Positions 8,484 through 16,190 of a DNA stretch of 64,000 nucleotides are shown here, in pieces. The notes under the pieces were generated by a model that made no database searches, was not told the origin of the DNA, and saw only the letters and a program-made list of their open reading frames with translations. Position 1 is the stretch's first letter, and every line of letters starts with the position of its first letter. Both the position numbers and the translations under genes were made by a program. The stretch spans positions 2,294,001 to 2,358,000 of the forward strand of contig NZ_OZ061315.1 in the NCBI RefSeq assembly GCF_964063325.1, given 5' to 3'. Source of the DNA: Hafnia alvei (lineage in GTDB: Bacteria; Pseudomonadota; Gammaproteobacteria; Enterobacterales; Enterobacteriaceae).

Positions 8484-11400
8484 ATGATCCCACAAATTTC
8501 GCAGGCACCAGGACTCGTTCAGCTGGTGCTAGATTTCTTGCAAACGCTGAAAAATAACGGTTTTACCGGCGACATGGACACCAGCTATGCGGCGCGCCTA
8601 ACCATGTCCACCGATAACAGTATTTATCAACTGTTGCCCGATGCGGTGTTGTTTCCGCGCTCCACGCCGGATGTGGCATTGATTGCTCGCGTAGCAGGAG
8701 AAGAACGCTATCGTTCGCTGGTGTTTACCCCGCGCGGCGGCGGTACGGGAACGAACGGACAATCGCTAAACCGTAGCATTGTGGTGGATATGTCCCGCCA
8801 CATGAACCGTATATTGGAGATTAATCCGCAAGAAGGGTGGGTAAGGGTTGAGGCTGGGGTTATCAAAGATCAGCTTAATCAATATTTAAAGCCTTTCGGC
8901 TACTTTTTTGCCCCCGAACTTTCTACCAGTAATCGTGCCACACTCGGCGGAATGATAAACACCGATGCTTCAGGGCAGGGTTCACTGGTGTATGGCAAAA
9001 CCTCTGACCATGTATTGGGGCTGCGAACCGTGTTGCTAGGCGGTGAGCTTCTCGATACAGCCCCCGTTCCGGTTGAGCTGGCGGAAAAACTTGCACAAAG
9101 TGGCTCGCAAGGAGGAAGAATCTATCGCGTAGTGGTGGACTCCTGCCGAGAAAACCGCGCGCTGATTATCGATAAATTCCCCGTGTTAAACCGCTTTCTA
9201 ACGGGCTACGATTTGCGTCACGTGTTTAGCGATGATATGCAAACGTTTGACCTGACACGCATTATCACAGGCTCTGAAGGAACCTTGGCGTTTGTGACCG
9301 AGGCCAAACTCGATATTACCCCGATCCCGAAAGTGCGGCGTTTGGTGAATATTAAATATGACTCCTTCGATTCTGCGCTGCGTAACGCTCCCTATATGGT
9401 TGAGGCGAAAGCGCTGTCGGTAGAAACCGTGGATTCACGGGTTTTGAATCTGGCGCGTGAAGATATTGTTTGGCACTCCGTTAGCGAAATGATTTTAGAT
9501 GTTCCCAATAAAGAGATGCTGGGACTCAATATCGTTGAGTTTGCCGGTGACGATCTCATGTTGATTGATGCGCGTGTTGCATCATTATGCCAACGCATGG
9601 ACGAGCTGATGGCGGCACAGCAGGCCGGGGTGATTGGCTATCAAGTTTGCGAGGATCTTGCGGGTATTGAGCGTATCTACGCGATGCGGAAAAAGGCGGT
9701 GGGATTACTGGGAAATGCGAAGGGGCAGGCCAAGCCGATCCCTTTCGTGGAAGACACCTGCGTGCCACCACAGCATCTGGCCGATTATATTGCTGAGTTT
9801 CGCGCGTTGCTCGATAGCCACAATTTAACCTATGGCATGTTTGGTCACGTGGATGCGGGCGTTCTGCATGTTCGACCAGCCTTAGATATGTGCGATCCTC
9901 AGCAAGAAATGCTGATGAAAACGCTATCCGATAAGGTCGTTGAGCTCACGGCCAAGTACGGCGGCTTGCTGTGGGGTGAGCATGGTAAAGGTTTTCGTGC
10001 TCAATACAGCCCTGAGTTCTTTGGCGACGCGTTGTTTACCGAACTGCGTCGTATTAAAGCCGCATTTGATCCTGACAACCGCCTGAATCCGGGGAAAATT
10101 TGTTCTCCACTCAACTGCGATGAGCCAATGATGCAGGTCGATGCCCAAAAGCGTGGAACCTACGACAGACGCATTCCGCTTCAGGTACGAACAGAATATC
10201 GTGGTGCGATGGAGTGCAACGGCAATGGCCTGTGCTTTAACTTTGATGTGCGTAGCCCCATGTGCCCGTCGATGAAAATCACCGGCGATAGAATTCATTC
10301 CCCTAAAGGCCGAGCAACGCTGGTGCGTGAATGGCTACGGCTGCTTTCCGAGCAGGGAGTAGACCCGTTAACGCTTGAGCAAAAATTGGGTGAGCGCTCT
10401 ACAGTACGCGGAATGATCGAAAAAACGCGTAATTCTTGGCACGCCAAAAAAGGCGAATACGATTTCTCGCACGAGGTCAAAGATGCCATGTCAGGCTGTT
10501 TGGCCTGTAAAGCCTGTTCAACCCAATGTCCGATCAAAATTGATGTTCCCGGCTTTCGAGCCAAGTTTTTACAGCTGTACCACACGCGTTATCTGCGGCC
10601 TGTACGCGATTATTTGGTCGCCGGTGTTGAAAGCTACACACCGCTGATGGCGAAGGCACCGAAAGTATTTAACTTTTTCTTCAGCCAGCCGTGGCTACGT
10701 AGTATGAGTGAAAAACGTGTTGGCATGGTGGACTTGCCTTTGCTGTCGACGCCGACGCTTAAGCAGTCGCTAGCAGGGCACAGTGCCTATCAAACCAACT
10801 TGGAACAGCTCGAAAAACTGGGTGAGCAAGATCGTCAGCGCCATGTGTTGATCGTGCAAGATCCCTTCACTACATACTATGACGCTCAAGTGGTGGCCGA
10901 TTTTGTCCGCTTGGTTGAACGCTTCGGATTTCAGCCCGTTCTGCTACCGTTTTCGCCGAATGGCAAGGCGCAGCATATCAAAGGCTTCCTGACTCGTTTT
11001 GCAAAAACCGCACAAAAAACGGCAGATTTCCTCAATCGCGTTGCGCGCTTGGGCATGCCAATGGTGGGTGTCGATCCTGCTTTGGTGCTGTGCTATCGCG
11101 ATGAGTATCGTGAGATTTTAGGTGAGCAGCGCGGAGATTTCAGCGTGCAGCTGGTTCATGAGTGGCTGCAAAAAGCGCTGCCTCAGCCGCAGGAAACACC
11201 GCCACAAACGGGTGAGTCGTGGTATTTGTTCGGTCATTGCACTGAAACGACGGCCTTGCCCGCCAGCACACAGCAGTGGCAGAAAATATTTGCCCGTTAT
11301 GGCGCGACTTTGGAAAATGTTAGCGTTGGATGCTGTGGAATGGCGGGAACTTACGGCCATGAAAGTAAGAATCTGGCTAACTCGCTGGGCATTTATGAGC

Positions 11401-11540
11401 TATCGTGGCATCAGGCACTGCAACGCTTGCCGCGTCAGCGCTGTCTTGCTCCGGGATATTCTTGCCGCAGCCAGGTTAAACGCATTGAGGGAAATGGATT
11501 ACGCCATCCTTTACAGGCACTTTTGGAGATTGTTCGATGA
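8484..11540 (+). CDS. ydiJ: FAD-linked oxidase/Fe-S oxidoreductase YdiJ (D-2-hydroxyglutarate dehydrogenase type)
   Basis: This 1018-residue protein, counted from MIPQISQAPG at 8484, aligns end to end with E. coli YdiJ. The ATG at 8466 is also open, but 8484 matches E. coli and has GAGACGG nearby. Domains in order are an N-terminal FAD-binding PCMH fold (PRGGGTGTNGQ near residue 85), an FAD-oxidase C domain (GHVDAGVLHVRP, WGEHGKGFR), an Fe-S ferredoxin-like region (CLACKACSTQCP near 675) and a C-terminal CCG-type domain (GCCGMAGTYGHE). E. coli YdiJ is reported as a D-2-hydroxyglutarate dehydrogenase feeding the respiratory chain. It overlaps menI by 4 bp, so the two are translationally coupled. 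Confidence 0.94.
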   Translation: MIPQISQAPGLVQLVLDFLQTLKNNGFTGDMDTSYAARLTMSTDNSIYQLLPDAVLFPRSTPDVALIARVAGEERYRSLVFTPRGGGTGTNGQSLNRSIVVDMSRHMNRILEINPQEGWVRVEAGVIKDQLNQYLKPFGYFFAPELSTSNRATLGGMINTDASGQGSLVYGKTSDHVLGLRTVLLGGELLDTAPVPVELAEKLAQSGSQGGRIYRVVVDSCRENRALIIDKFPVLNRFLTGYDLRHVFSDDMQTFDLTRIITGSEGTLAFVTEAKLDITPIPKVRRLVNIKYDSFDSALRNAPYMVEAKALSVETVDSRVLNLAREDIVWHSVSEMILDVPNKEMLGLNIVEFAGDDLMLIDARVASLCQRMDELMAAQQAGVIGYQVCEDLAGIERIYAMRKKAVGLLGNAKGQAKPIPFVEDTCVPPQHLADYIAEFRALLDSHNLTYGMFGHVDAGVLHVRPALDMCDPQQEMLMKTLSDKVVELTAKYGGLLWGEHGKGFRAQYSPEFFGDALFTELRRIKAAFDPDNRLNPGKICSPLNCDEPMMQVDAQKRGTYDRRIPLQVRTEYRGAMECNGNGLCFNFDVRSPMCPSMKITGDRIHSPKGRATLVREWLRLLSEQGVDPLTLEQKLGERSTVRGMIEKTRNSWHAKKGEYDFSHEVKDAMSGCLACKACSTQCPIKIDVPGFRAKFLQLYHTRYLRPVRDYLVAGVESYTPLMAKAPKVFNFFFSQPWLRSMSEKRVGMVDLPLLSTPTLKQSLAGHSAYQTNLEQLEKLGEQDRQRHVLIVQDPFTTYYDAQVVADFVRLVERFGFQPVLLPFSPNGKAQHIKGFLTRFAKTAQKTADFLNRVARLGMPMVGVDPALVLCYRDEYREILGEQRGDFSVQLVHEWLQKALPQPQETPPQTGESWYLFGHCTETTALPASTQQWQKIFARYGATLENVSVGCCGMAGTYGHESKNLANSLGIYELSWHQALQRLPRQRCLAPGYSCRSQVKRIEGNGLRHPLQALLEIVR

Positions 11541-11956
11541 TTTGGAAACGTGCAGCAACGCTTGAGCAGCTTAATCAAACCGGTGCGGATTGTATGGTCG
11601 GCCATCTTGATATCCAAATTACCCGCATGGGTGATGATGAACTCGAAGGAACGATGCCGGTCGATCGCCGTACGACGCAGCCTTTCGGTCTGCTGCATGG
11701 CGGGGCTTCCGTGGTATTGGCCGAAACGCTAGGCTCGCTGGCTGGCTATCTGTGCAGTGAAGGCAAGCAGCAGGTAGTTGGGCTTGAAATTAATGCCAAC
11801 CATATTCGCTCGGTGCGTGAAGGTCGAGTTCGTGGCGTGTGCAAAGCAGTGCACGTTGGCCGACGCCATCAGGTATGGCAGATTGACATTTTTGATCAGC
11901 AAAATCGCCTATGTTGCACGTCTCGGCTAACGACAGCGGTGATTGACCCTGCCTAA
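11537..11956 (+). CDS. menI: 1,4-dihydroxy-2-naphthoyl-CoA hydrolase
   Basis: This 139-residue hotdog-fold thioesterase is the expected length for E. coli MenI (YdiI). It removes CoA from 1,4-dihydroxy-2-naphthoyl-CoA in menaquinone synthesis. The family signature QPFGLLHGGASVVLAE (residues about 53-68) with its catalytic acid, and GLEINANHIRSVREGRV, are both present. The start overlaps the end of ydiJ (ATGA), so it is the second gene of that operon. Confidence 0.95.
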   Translation: MIWKRAATLEQLNQTGADCMVGHLDIQITRMGDDELEGTMPVDRRTTQPFGLLHGGASVVLAETLGSLAGYLCSEGKQQVVGLEINANHIRSVREGRVRGVCKAVHVGRRHQVWQIDIFDQQNRLCCTSRLTTAVIDPA

Positions 11957-11973
11957 AGAATGATAATTATCGC

Positions 11974-12010
11974 TACGCCCTTTAGCCAAACTGAAGGGCG
12001 TATTTATTTG
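11974..12010 (+). terminator. ydiJ-menI terminator
   Basis: TACGCCCTT pairs with AAGGGCGTA across a 10-nt loop, followed by TTTATTTG, just after menI. Confidence 0.8.
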
Positions 12011-12105
12011 CGTGATATGTTGAGCGAAATTTCTCTGAAGGTTTAAATTTCAAAACGTTAAGGCTAGTATTAGATATAGTTTTTTTGCTACTGAAAGAGG
12101 ATGCC

Positions 12106-13098
12106 GTGACAGATACTAATGTCATTTCGGGTGAACAGTTAAAAATTCAGGATGCTGTTTATGCTTTGCAGCTCGACGGCAAAGGCGGCAGCGTTCCTGT
12201 TACGGATCTCACGCAGGCGACCTGCGAACATCCTTGCTGGCTGCATTTGGACTATGCTCGCCAAGAAACCCAGCGCTGGCTGACAAACTCTGTGCTGTTA
12301 CCTGACTCCGTTCGCGAGTGTCTGGCTGGTGAAAGCATGCGTCCACGGGTGACTCGCTTGGGCGATGGCACCATGATTACGCTGCGTAGCATTAACTTTA
12401 ATAATGATTCGCGCCCCGATCAATTGGTGGTAATTCGCCTGTATATGACGGGCAAACTGGTGGTGTCGACCCGCCATCGTAAAGTGTATGCCATTGACGA
12501 AGTGCTGACCGATCTGCAAAACGGCACCGGCCCGGTGAGCAGCGGTGATTTGTTAGTACAGGTCGCCGATGCGTTAACTGACCATGCCAGCGAATTCATT
12601 GAAGATCTGCATGACAAAATTATCGATCTTGAAGACAACCTGCTCGATCAACAGGTTCCTGAGCGTGGACAACTCGCGCTGATCCGTAAGCAGCTGATTG
12701 TGCTACGTCGCTATATGGCCCCACAGCGTGACGTTTTTGCCCGCTTGGCCAGCGAACGTTTGCCGTGGATGACCGATGACGACCGGCGTCGTATGCAGGA
12801 TATTTCAGATCGTCTTGGCCGTGGCTTGGATGATTTAGACGGCAGCATTGCGCGTACCGCAATTTTGGCCGATGAAATTTCGAACCTGATGGCGGATGCG
12901 ATGAACCGTCGCACCTATACTATGTCGTTGCTGGCCATGCTTTTCCTCCCCACCACGTTTTTAACCGGGTTGTTTGGGGTGAACTTAGGCGGTATTCCCG
13001 GTAATACTTCGCCGGTTGCGTTTGCCACGTTCTGCTTTTTGCTAGTTTTATTGTGTGTTTTCGTTGTGGTCTGGTTAAAACGCAGTAAATGGTTGTAA
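12106..13098 (+). CDS. zntB: Zinc transporter ZntB
   Basis: This CorA-superfamily inner-membrane channel mediates zinc transport coupled to protons. From the GTG at 12106 (AGAGG 5 nt upstream) the protein is 330 residues, close to the 327 of E. coli; a TTG at 12085 is possible but lacks a ribosome site. A large cytoplasmic domain is followed by two C-terminal transmembrane helices with the diagnostic GVN motif (FLTGLFGVNLGGIPG) and a basic end LKRSKWL. It is a single gene and not in an operon with menI. Confidence 0.95.
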   Translation: MTDTNVISGEQLKIQDAVYALQLDGKGGSVPVTDLTQATCEHPCWLHLDYARQETQRWLTNSVLLPDSVRECLAGESMRPRVTRLGDGTMITLRSINFNNDSRPDQLVVIRLYMTGKLVVSTRHRKVYAIDEVLTDLQNGTGPVSSGDLLVQVADALTDHASEFIEDLHDKIIDLEDNLLDQQVPERGQLALIRKQLIVLRRYMAPQRDVFARLASERLPWMTDDDRRRMQDISDRLGRGLDDLDGSIARTAILADEISNLMADAMNRRTYTMSLLAMLFLPTTFLTGLFGVNLGGIPGNTSPVAFATFCFLLVLLCVFVVVWLKRSKWL

Positions 13099-13166
13099 AT
13101 ACTCTCGGCGGAATTTTTGTGGCAAATCAAAGAAATCGGCATGAATGACCAAAACAGCCCGCGATA

Positions 13167-13180
13167 TTGAGCCATATCAA
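13167..13180. promoter_or_regulatory. FNR site upstream of fnrS
   Basis: TTGAGCCATATCAA matches the FNR palindrome TTGATnnnnATCAA with one change. Its centre is 42.5 bp from the predicted FnrS start, the class II activating position. Confidence 0.8.
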
Positions 13181-13215
13181 CATTTATCCTTTAGAGGTAG
13201 GGCAAACTTCATTTC

Positions 13216-13338
13216 GCAGGTGAATGCAACGCCAAGCGATGGGCGTTGCGCTCCATATTGTCTTACTTCCTAATTTTTTGAATTATTGCATAGCACATTT
13301 AATTCGTAACATGCCGACTTTTAGTCGGCATTTTTTTT
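13216..13338 (+). ncRNA. fnrS: FnrS small RNA
   Basis: The sequence starting GCAGGTGAATGCAACG, through GCGATGGGCGTTGCGC and CTTACTTCC, is nearly identical to E. coli FnrS as I recall it (122 nt). It ends in a terminator: ATGCCGACT (13311-13319) and AGTCGGCAT (13323-13331), then a T-run. FnrS is made anaerobically under FNR and represses aerobic-metabolism genes through Hfq. It follows zntB, as in E. coli, where dbpA separates it from ttcA; dbpA is not present here. Confidence 0.93.
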
Positions 13339-13353
13339 GCCTGCACGGAGTAA

Positions 13354-13369
13354 CTGTATATAAACACAG
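13354..13369. promoter_or_regulatory. LexA-like SOS box
   Basis: CTGTATATAAACACAG matches the LexA consensus at 14 of 16 positions, including the outer CTG and CAG. It lies between the converging fnrS and ttcA transcripts, and no gene it should control is evident. Confidence 0.55.
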
Positions 13370-13436
13370 TTGCCCGAGAAAAAGAGACAAACAACGTTAA
13401 TTTAGCTCTTATTACGCGCGGTTTTGAATTTTAAGC

Positions 13437-13463
13437 ATAAAAAAACGCCACATAAGCGGCGTT
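13437..13463 (-). terminator. ttcA terminator
   Basis: On the minus strand AACGCC/GGCGTT with an inner GC pair forms a stem followed by TTTTTTT, 19 bp after the ttcA stop. Confidence 0.85.
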
Positions 13464-13481
13464 CACTTTATCAAAAAGTCT

Positions 13482-14420
13482 TTATTTCACTTCAACGACG
13501 TCCAAACGTACCGCGTTGTCAAAGTTTGGTGCATCTTCATCATCGGCTAATCCAACGGGGATTAGCGGCAGTTCTTCGCGGTCAAACGCCAAATCACCGC
13601 CGTCGACAACTTCGCCGCCGTGCTGAATACCTTTAAAATCAAACAGATTAATATCAGCAAGATGCGAAGGTACTACGTTCTGCATCGCGCTAAACATGGT
13701 TTCGATGCGGCCAGGGTGACGACGATCCCAATCACGCAGCATATCTTTGATGACCTGACGCTGTAGGTTCGGCTGTGAGCCACACAGGTTGCAAGGAATG
13801 ATTGGGAAAGCACGCGCCTCAGCGAAACGTTCAATATCTTTCTCGCGGCAGTAAGCCAGCGGGCGAATAACAATGTGTTTACCGTCATCGCTCATCAATT
13901 TAGGTGGCATACCTTTCAGCTTGCCGCCGTAAAACATGTTTAAGAACAGCGTTTGCAGCATGTCATCACGATGATGGCCTAACGCAATCTTGGTAGCGCC
14001 CAGTTCGGTCGCGGTGCGGTATAGGATCCCTCGACGTAAGCGAGAGCAAAGTGAGCAGGTGGTTTTACCTTCTGGAATTTTTTCTTTCACTATTCCATAG
14101 GTATTTTCTTCTACGATTTTATATTCCACGCCGATGCTGTCTAAATACGCAGGCAGGATATCTTCGGGGAAACCGGGCTGTTTCTGATCAAGATTCACAG
14201 CGATCAAGCTGAAATTGATAGGGGCGCTTTGTTGCAGGTTACGCAGGATTTCCAGCATGGTGTAGCTGTCTTTACCACCGGATAAGCAAACCATAATACG
14301 GTCGCCTTCTTCGATCATGTTGTAATCGACGATGGCTTCACCCACATTGCGGCGCAGGCGTTTTTGTAGCTTGTTGAGATTGTATTGTTCTTTCTTTGTA
14401 ACTGACTGATTCTCTGGCAT
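13482..14420 (-). CDS. ttcA: tRNA 2-thiocytidine biosynthesis protein TtcA (phage-chimeric 5' end)
   Basis: This 312-residue protein thiolates C32 of certain tRNAs using an Fe-S cluster. The PP-loop CLSGGKDSYTML lies near residue 45, with the paired cysteines CSLC near 120 and CNLCGSQ near 210, which bind the cluster. The first 10-16 codons (MPENQSVTKKEQYNLN) come from the prophage side of attL; the body is chromosomal. A second ttcA start (MSEEQTINKKEQYNLN) lies at 61385, at the other prophage end. Integration therefore swaps the start of the gene without breaking it, as with Rac in E. coli ttcA. Confidence 0.95.
   Translation of the reverse strand: MPENQSVTKKEQYNLNKLQKRLRRNVGEAIVDYNMIEEGDRIMVCLSGGKDSYTMLEILRNLQQSAPINFSLIAVNLDQKQPGFPEDILPAYLDSIGVEYKIVEENTYGIVKEKIPEGKTTCSLCSRLRRGILYRTATELGATKIALGHHRDDMLQTLFLNMFYGGKLKGMPPKLMSDDGKHIVIRPLAYCREKDIERFAEARAFPIIPCNLCGSQPNLQRQVIKDMLRDWDRRHPGRIETMFSAMQNVVPSHLADINLFDFKGIQHGGEVVDGGDLAFDREELPLIPVGLADDEDAPNFDNAVRLDVVEVK
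14374..14393. repeat. attL core
   Basis: TTGAGATTGTATTGTTCTTT lies within ttcA codons near 10-16 and is repeated exactly at 61339-61358. Confidence 0.9.
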
Positions 14421-14440
14421 TTAACTGTATACTCAATTCG

Positions 14441-14462
14441 AAAAGGGGCACCACAGGGGCAT
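14441..14462 (+). promoter_or_regulatory. Integrase arm-type sites, left arm
   Basis: AAAAGGGGCA (14441-14450) and a second GGGGCAT (14456-14462) lie between the core and int. The same motif is clustered at 61175-61230, as expected for integrase or Xis arm sites split between attL and attR. Confidence 0.6.
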
Positions 14463-14468
14463 GGCATT

Positions 14469-15707
14469 CTATAGTGCGAGTTTAGCGTTTAGCATGTTGA
14501 TCTGCTCGTTATTCATATCTTCAATCCACGTACCGTAGATTTCATAAACCATCTGTGCATTTTCATGACCCATCTGAGATGCGATAAATGATGGGTTTGC
14601 ACCGGCAGACAATAACCAACATGCGTAAGTGTGGCGTGTATGGTACGGATTACGGCGACGAATTCCAGCGAGTTTTACAGCTTTGTTCCACATAGCTCCG
14701 ATGGTTGTAAGCGAATAGCATGGCTTCTGCCCATGAAGCGTCGCTCTTGGCATGAAAACAAAATGCAATTTTTGAGTTTCAGTCTTACCGTATTCTCGAT
14801 GATGGAACGTTACATCAACCTTTGGATGCAATGCTGTTAATTCTCTTTGTGCCTTCAATGCCTCGATAGCCGGCTTTAAAAGAGTGATTGTGCGATTACC
14901 TGCAGAGGTTTTTGGTGGGCCAAACATACCTAGCACATTCAAGTTGCGGCAAATACGAACCGTACCAGCCTCAAGATCAATATCCTCCCAAGCAAGCGCC
15001 GCCAATTCCCCGTGACGGATCCCCGAGTAGATAGCAAACTGCCATAAATTTTTCATCTGGCCACTTAGCGCATTTTTTAGTTGTTCGAATTCTTGCTTGA
15101 GAAGCGGATCGGGTTTCACTCGACTTTTTTGCAGCTTTTTCACATTTTCGTATGGCTTGCTCGTGATGTATCGAGAGCGATTAGCAAAACGGAGTAGGGA
15201 GCCTAGCAATGAAACATAGTTGTCTACGGTTCTCACGCTTCGCCCAACATTATTAGTCCTTCGTGACTCTTTATAAAAAGTGCCGCCATGAAGTAACTCA
15301 GACCGATAATTTAAAATATCGTTATTGGTGATTGATTCGATCGGGGTGGATTCACCGATAATTTTTTTTAGCGTTTTGAGTTGAGAAGCCGTTTTTTTTA
15401 GCGTGTTGGCTGTAAGCTCCACTTCTCTGCTTTTAATCCATCCGTCAGCCAGTTCGCCAAAGGTTTTTATCACGATCGTTGAGTCGAGTTTTTTTGCAGT
15501 TTTCGATTCAGGGAATCGGTGTTTGTAATCGAACTCACCCAGATTTATTTCACTGACAATCATAGACCGGAGGTTTCCGGCCTTTTTGATGTTTGTGGCC
15601 GTATTTGCCCAGCCTTTAAGAATTTCACGGCAACGCTTACCGCGGTAGATAAACCAGATGCAGATGCTATTGCCTCTGATCTCTACTCCTGTGGGTAATG
15701 TTGCCAT
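14469..15707 (-). CDS. int: Tyrosine-recombinase integrase (IntR type)
   Basis: This 412-residue site-specific recombinase inserts and excises the prophage at ttcA. The N-terminal arm-binding domain (residues 1-60, TGVEIRGNSICIWFIYRGKR) is DUF3596-like, the core-binding SAM-like domain covers about 80-185, and the catalytic domain follows. Catalytic residues visible are Arg231 (SGIRHGELAAL), Lys266 (PPKTSAGNR), Arg358 (PYHTRHTYACW), His381 (MGHENAQ) and the nucleophile Tyr391 (YEIYGTW). It lies 75 bp from the attL core. A near-identical 59-bp piece of another integrase lies at 61531-61589. Confidence 0.96.
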   Translation of the reverse strand: MATLPTGVEIRGNSICIWFIYRGKRCREILKGWANTATNIKKAGNLRSMIVSEINLGEFDYKHRFPESKTAKKLDSTIVIKTFGELADGWIKSREVELTANTLKKTASQLKTLKKIIGESTPIESITNNDILNYRSELLHGGTFYKESRRTNNVGRSVRTVDNYVSLLGSLLRFANRSRYITSKPYENVKKLQKSRVKPDPLLKQEFEQLKNALSGQMKNLWQFAIYSGIRHGELAALAWEDIDLEAGTVRICRNLNVLGMFGPPKTSAGNRTITLLKPAIEALKAQRELTALHPKVDVTFHHREYGKTETQKLHFVFMPRATLHGQKPCYSLTTIGAMWNKAVKLAGIRRRNPYHTRHTYACWLLSAGANPSFIASQMGHENAQMVYEIYGTWIEDMNNEQINMLNAKLAL

Positions 15708-15920
15708 TTATGCCTCGCTAATAACCTGGTTTATCATTGGATAGTTGTACCAAATGATCCCGCGCTTCGTTTTTTCACCACTTGGCGATACACGCTTAAA
15801 GTGAATCCCTTCAATCCAGCATCCTTGCCTATATTTCTCAATCTGACGGTCGTCTAAACCGGTTTTAGATCTGAGACCATCCTCTACCATCCATTCCTCG
15901 ATAAAGACAACCTGCGCCAT
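15708..15920 (-). CDS. xis: Excisionase (XisR-like)
   Basis: This 70-residue protein directly upstream of int resembles the Rac excisionase YdaQ/XisR (MAQVVFIEEWMVEDGL, GRQIE-like helix, KRGIIWYNYPMINQ). Such proteins bend attachment-site DNA and direct the integrase to excise. ATG 15920 is preferred to GTG 15926 because GGGGTG is correctly spaced. It abuts int and is co-transcribed with it. Confidence 0.88.
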   Translation of the reverse strand: MAQVVFIEEWMVEDGLRSKTGLDDRQIEKYRQGCWIEGIHFKRVSPSGEKTKRGIIWYNYPMINQVISEA

Positions 15921-15986
15921 AGGCACCCCACGAACTATATCGAATCACTTATCTGTAAATTGATTTTCAAGAATCAGATCCAACGA

Positions 15987-16178
15987 TCATGATTTCACTT
16001 CAACACACCGAGCGTTATTAATGCTGGGTATTGTTTCGGTCCATGTTTTGGATGTTTCTGTTTGAGCAATATCGATAGCTTTTAAGGCCGCTTGGCATTG
16101 AGCCATATCCTGCATTGGTTCTATCTGCATGCTCATGCTTTGGCTGCTAACGACAACGATTAGAAATATGTACGCCAT
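15987..16178 (-). CDS. Small phage protein with hydrophobic N-terminus
   Basis: This 63-residue protein begins MAYIFLIVVVSSQSMSMQ, which could be a signal peptide or anchor, and then has a polar domain with two cysteines (AQCQAAL, ARCVEV). AGGAG 9 nt before the ATG supports it as a gene. It sits between the methyltransferase and xis. No family recognised. Confidence 0.6.
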   Translation of the reverse strand: MAYIFLIVVVSSQSMSMQIEPMQDMAQCQAALKAIDIAQTETSKTWTETIPSINNARCVEVKS

Positions 16179-16190
16179 CTATTTCTGCTC

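Noticed and set aside
12915..13175. An 86-codon minus-strand frame over the 3' end of zntB
   Set aside because: Mostly antisense to zntB transmembrane codons; a link to the LexA-like box is tempting but unsupported.
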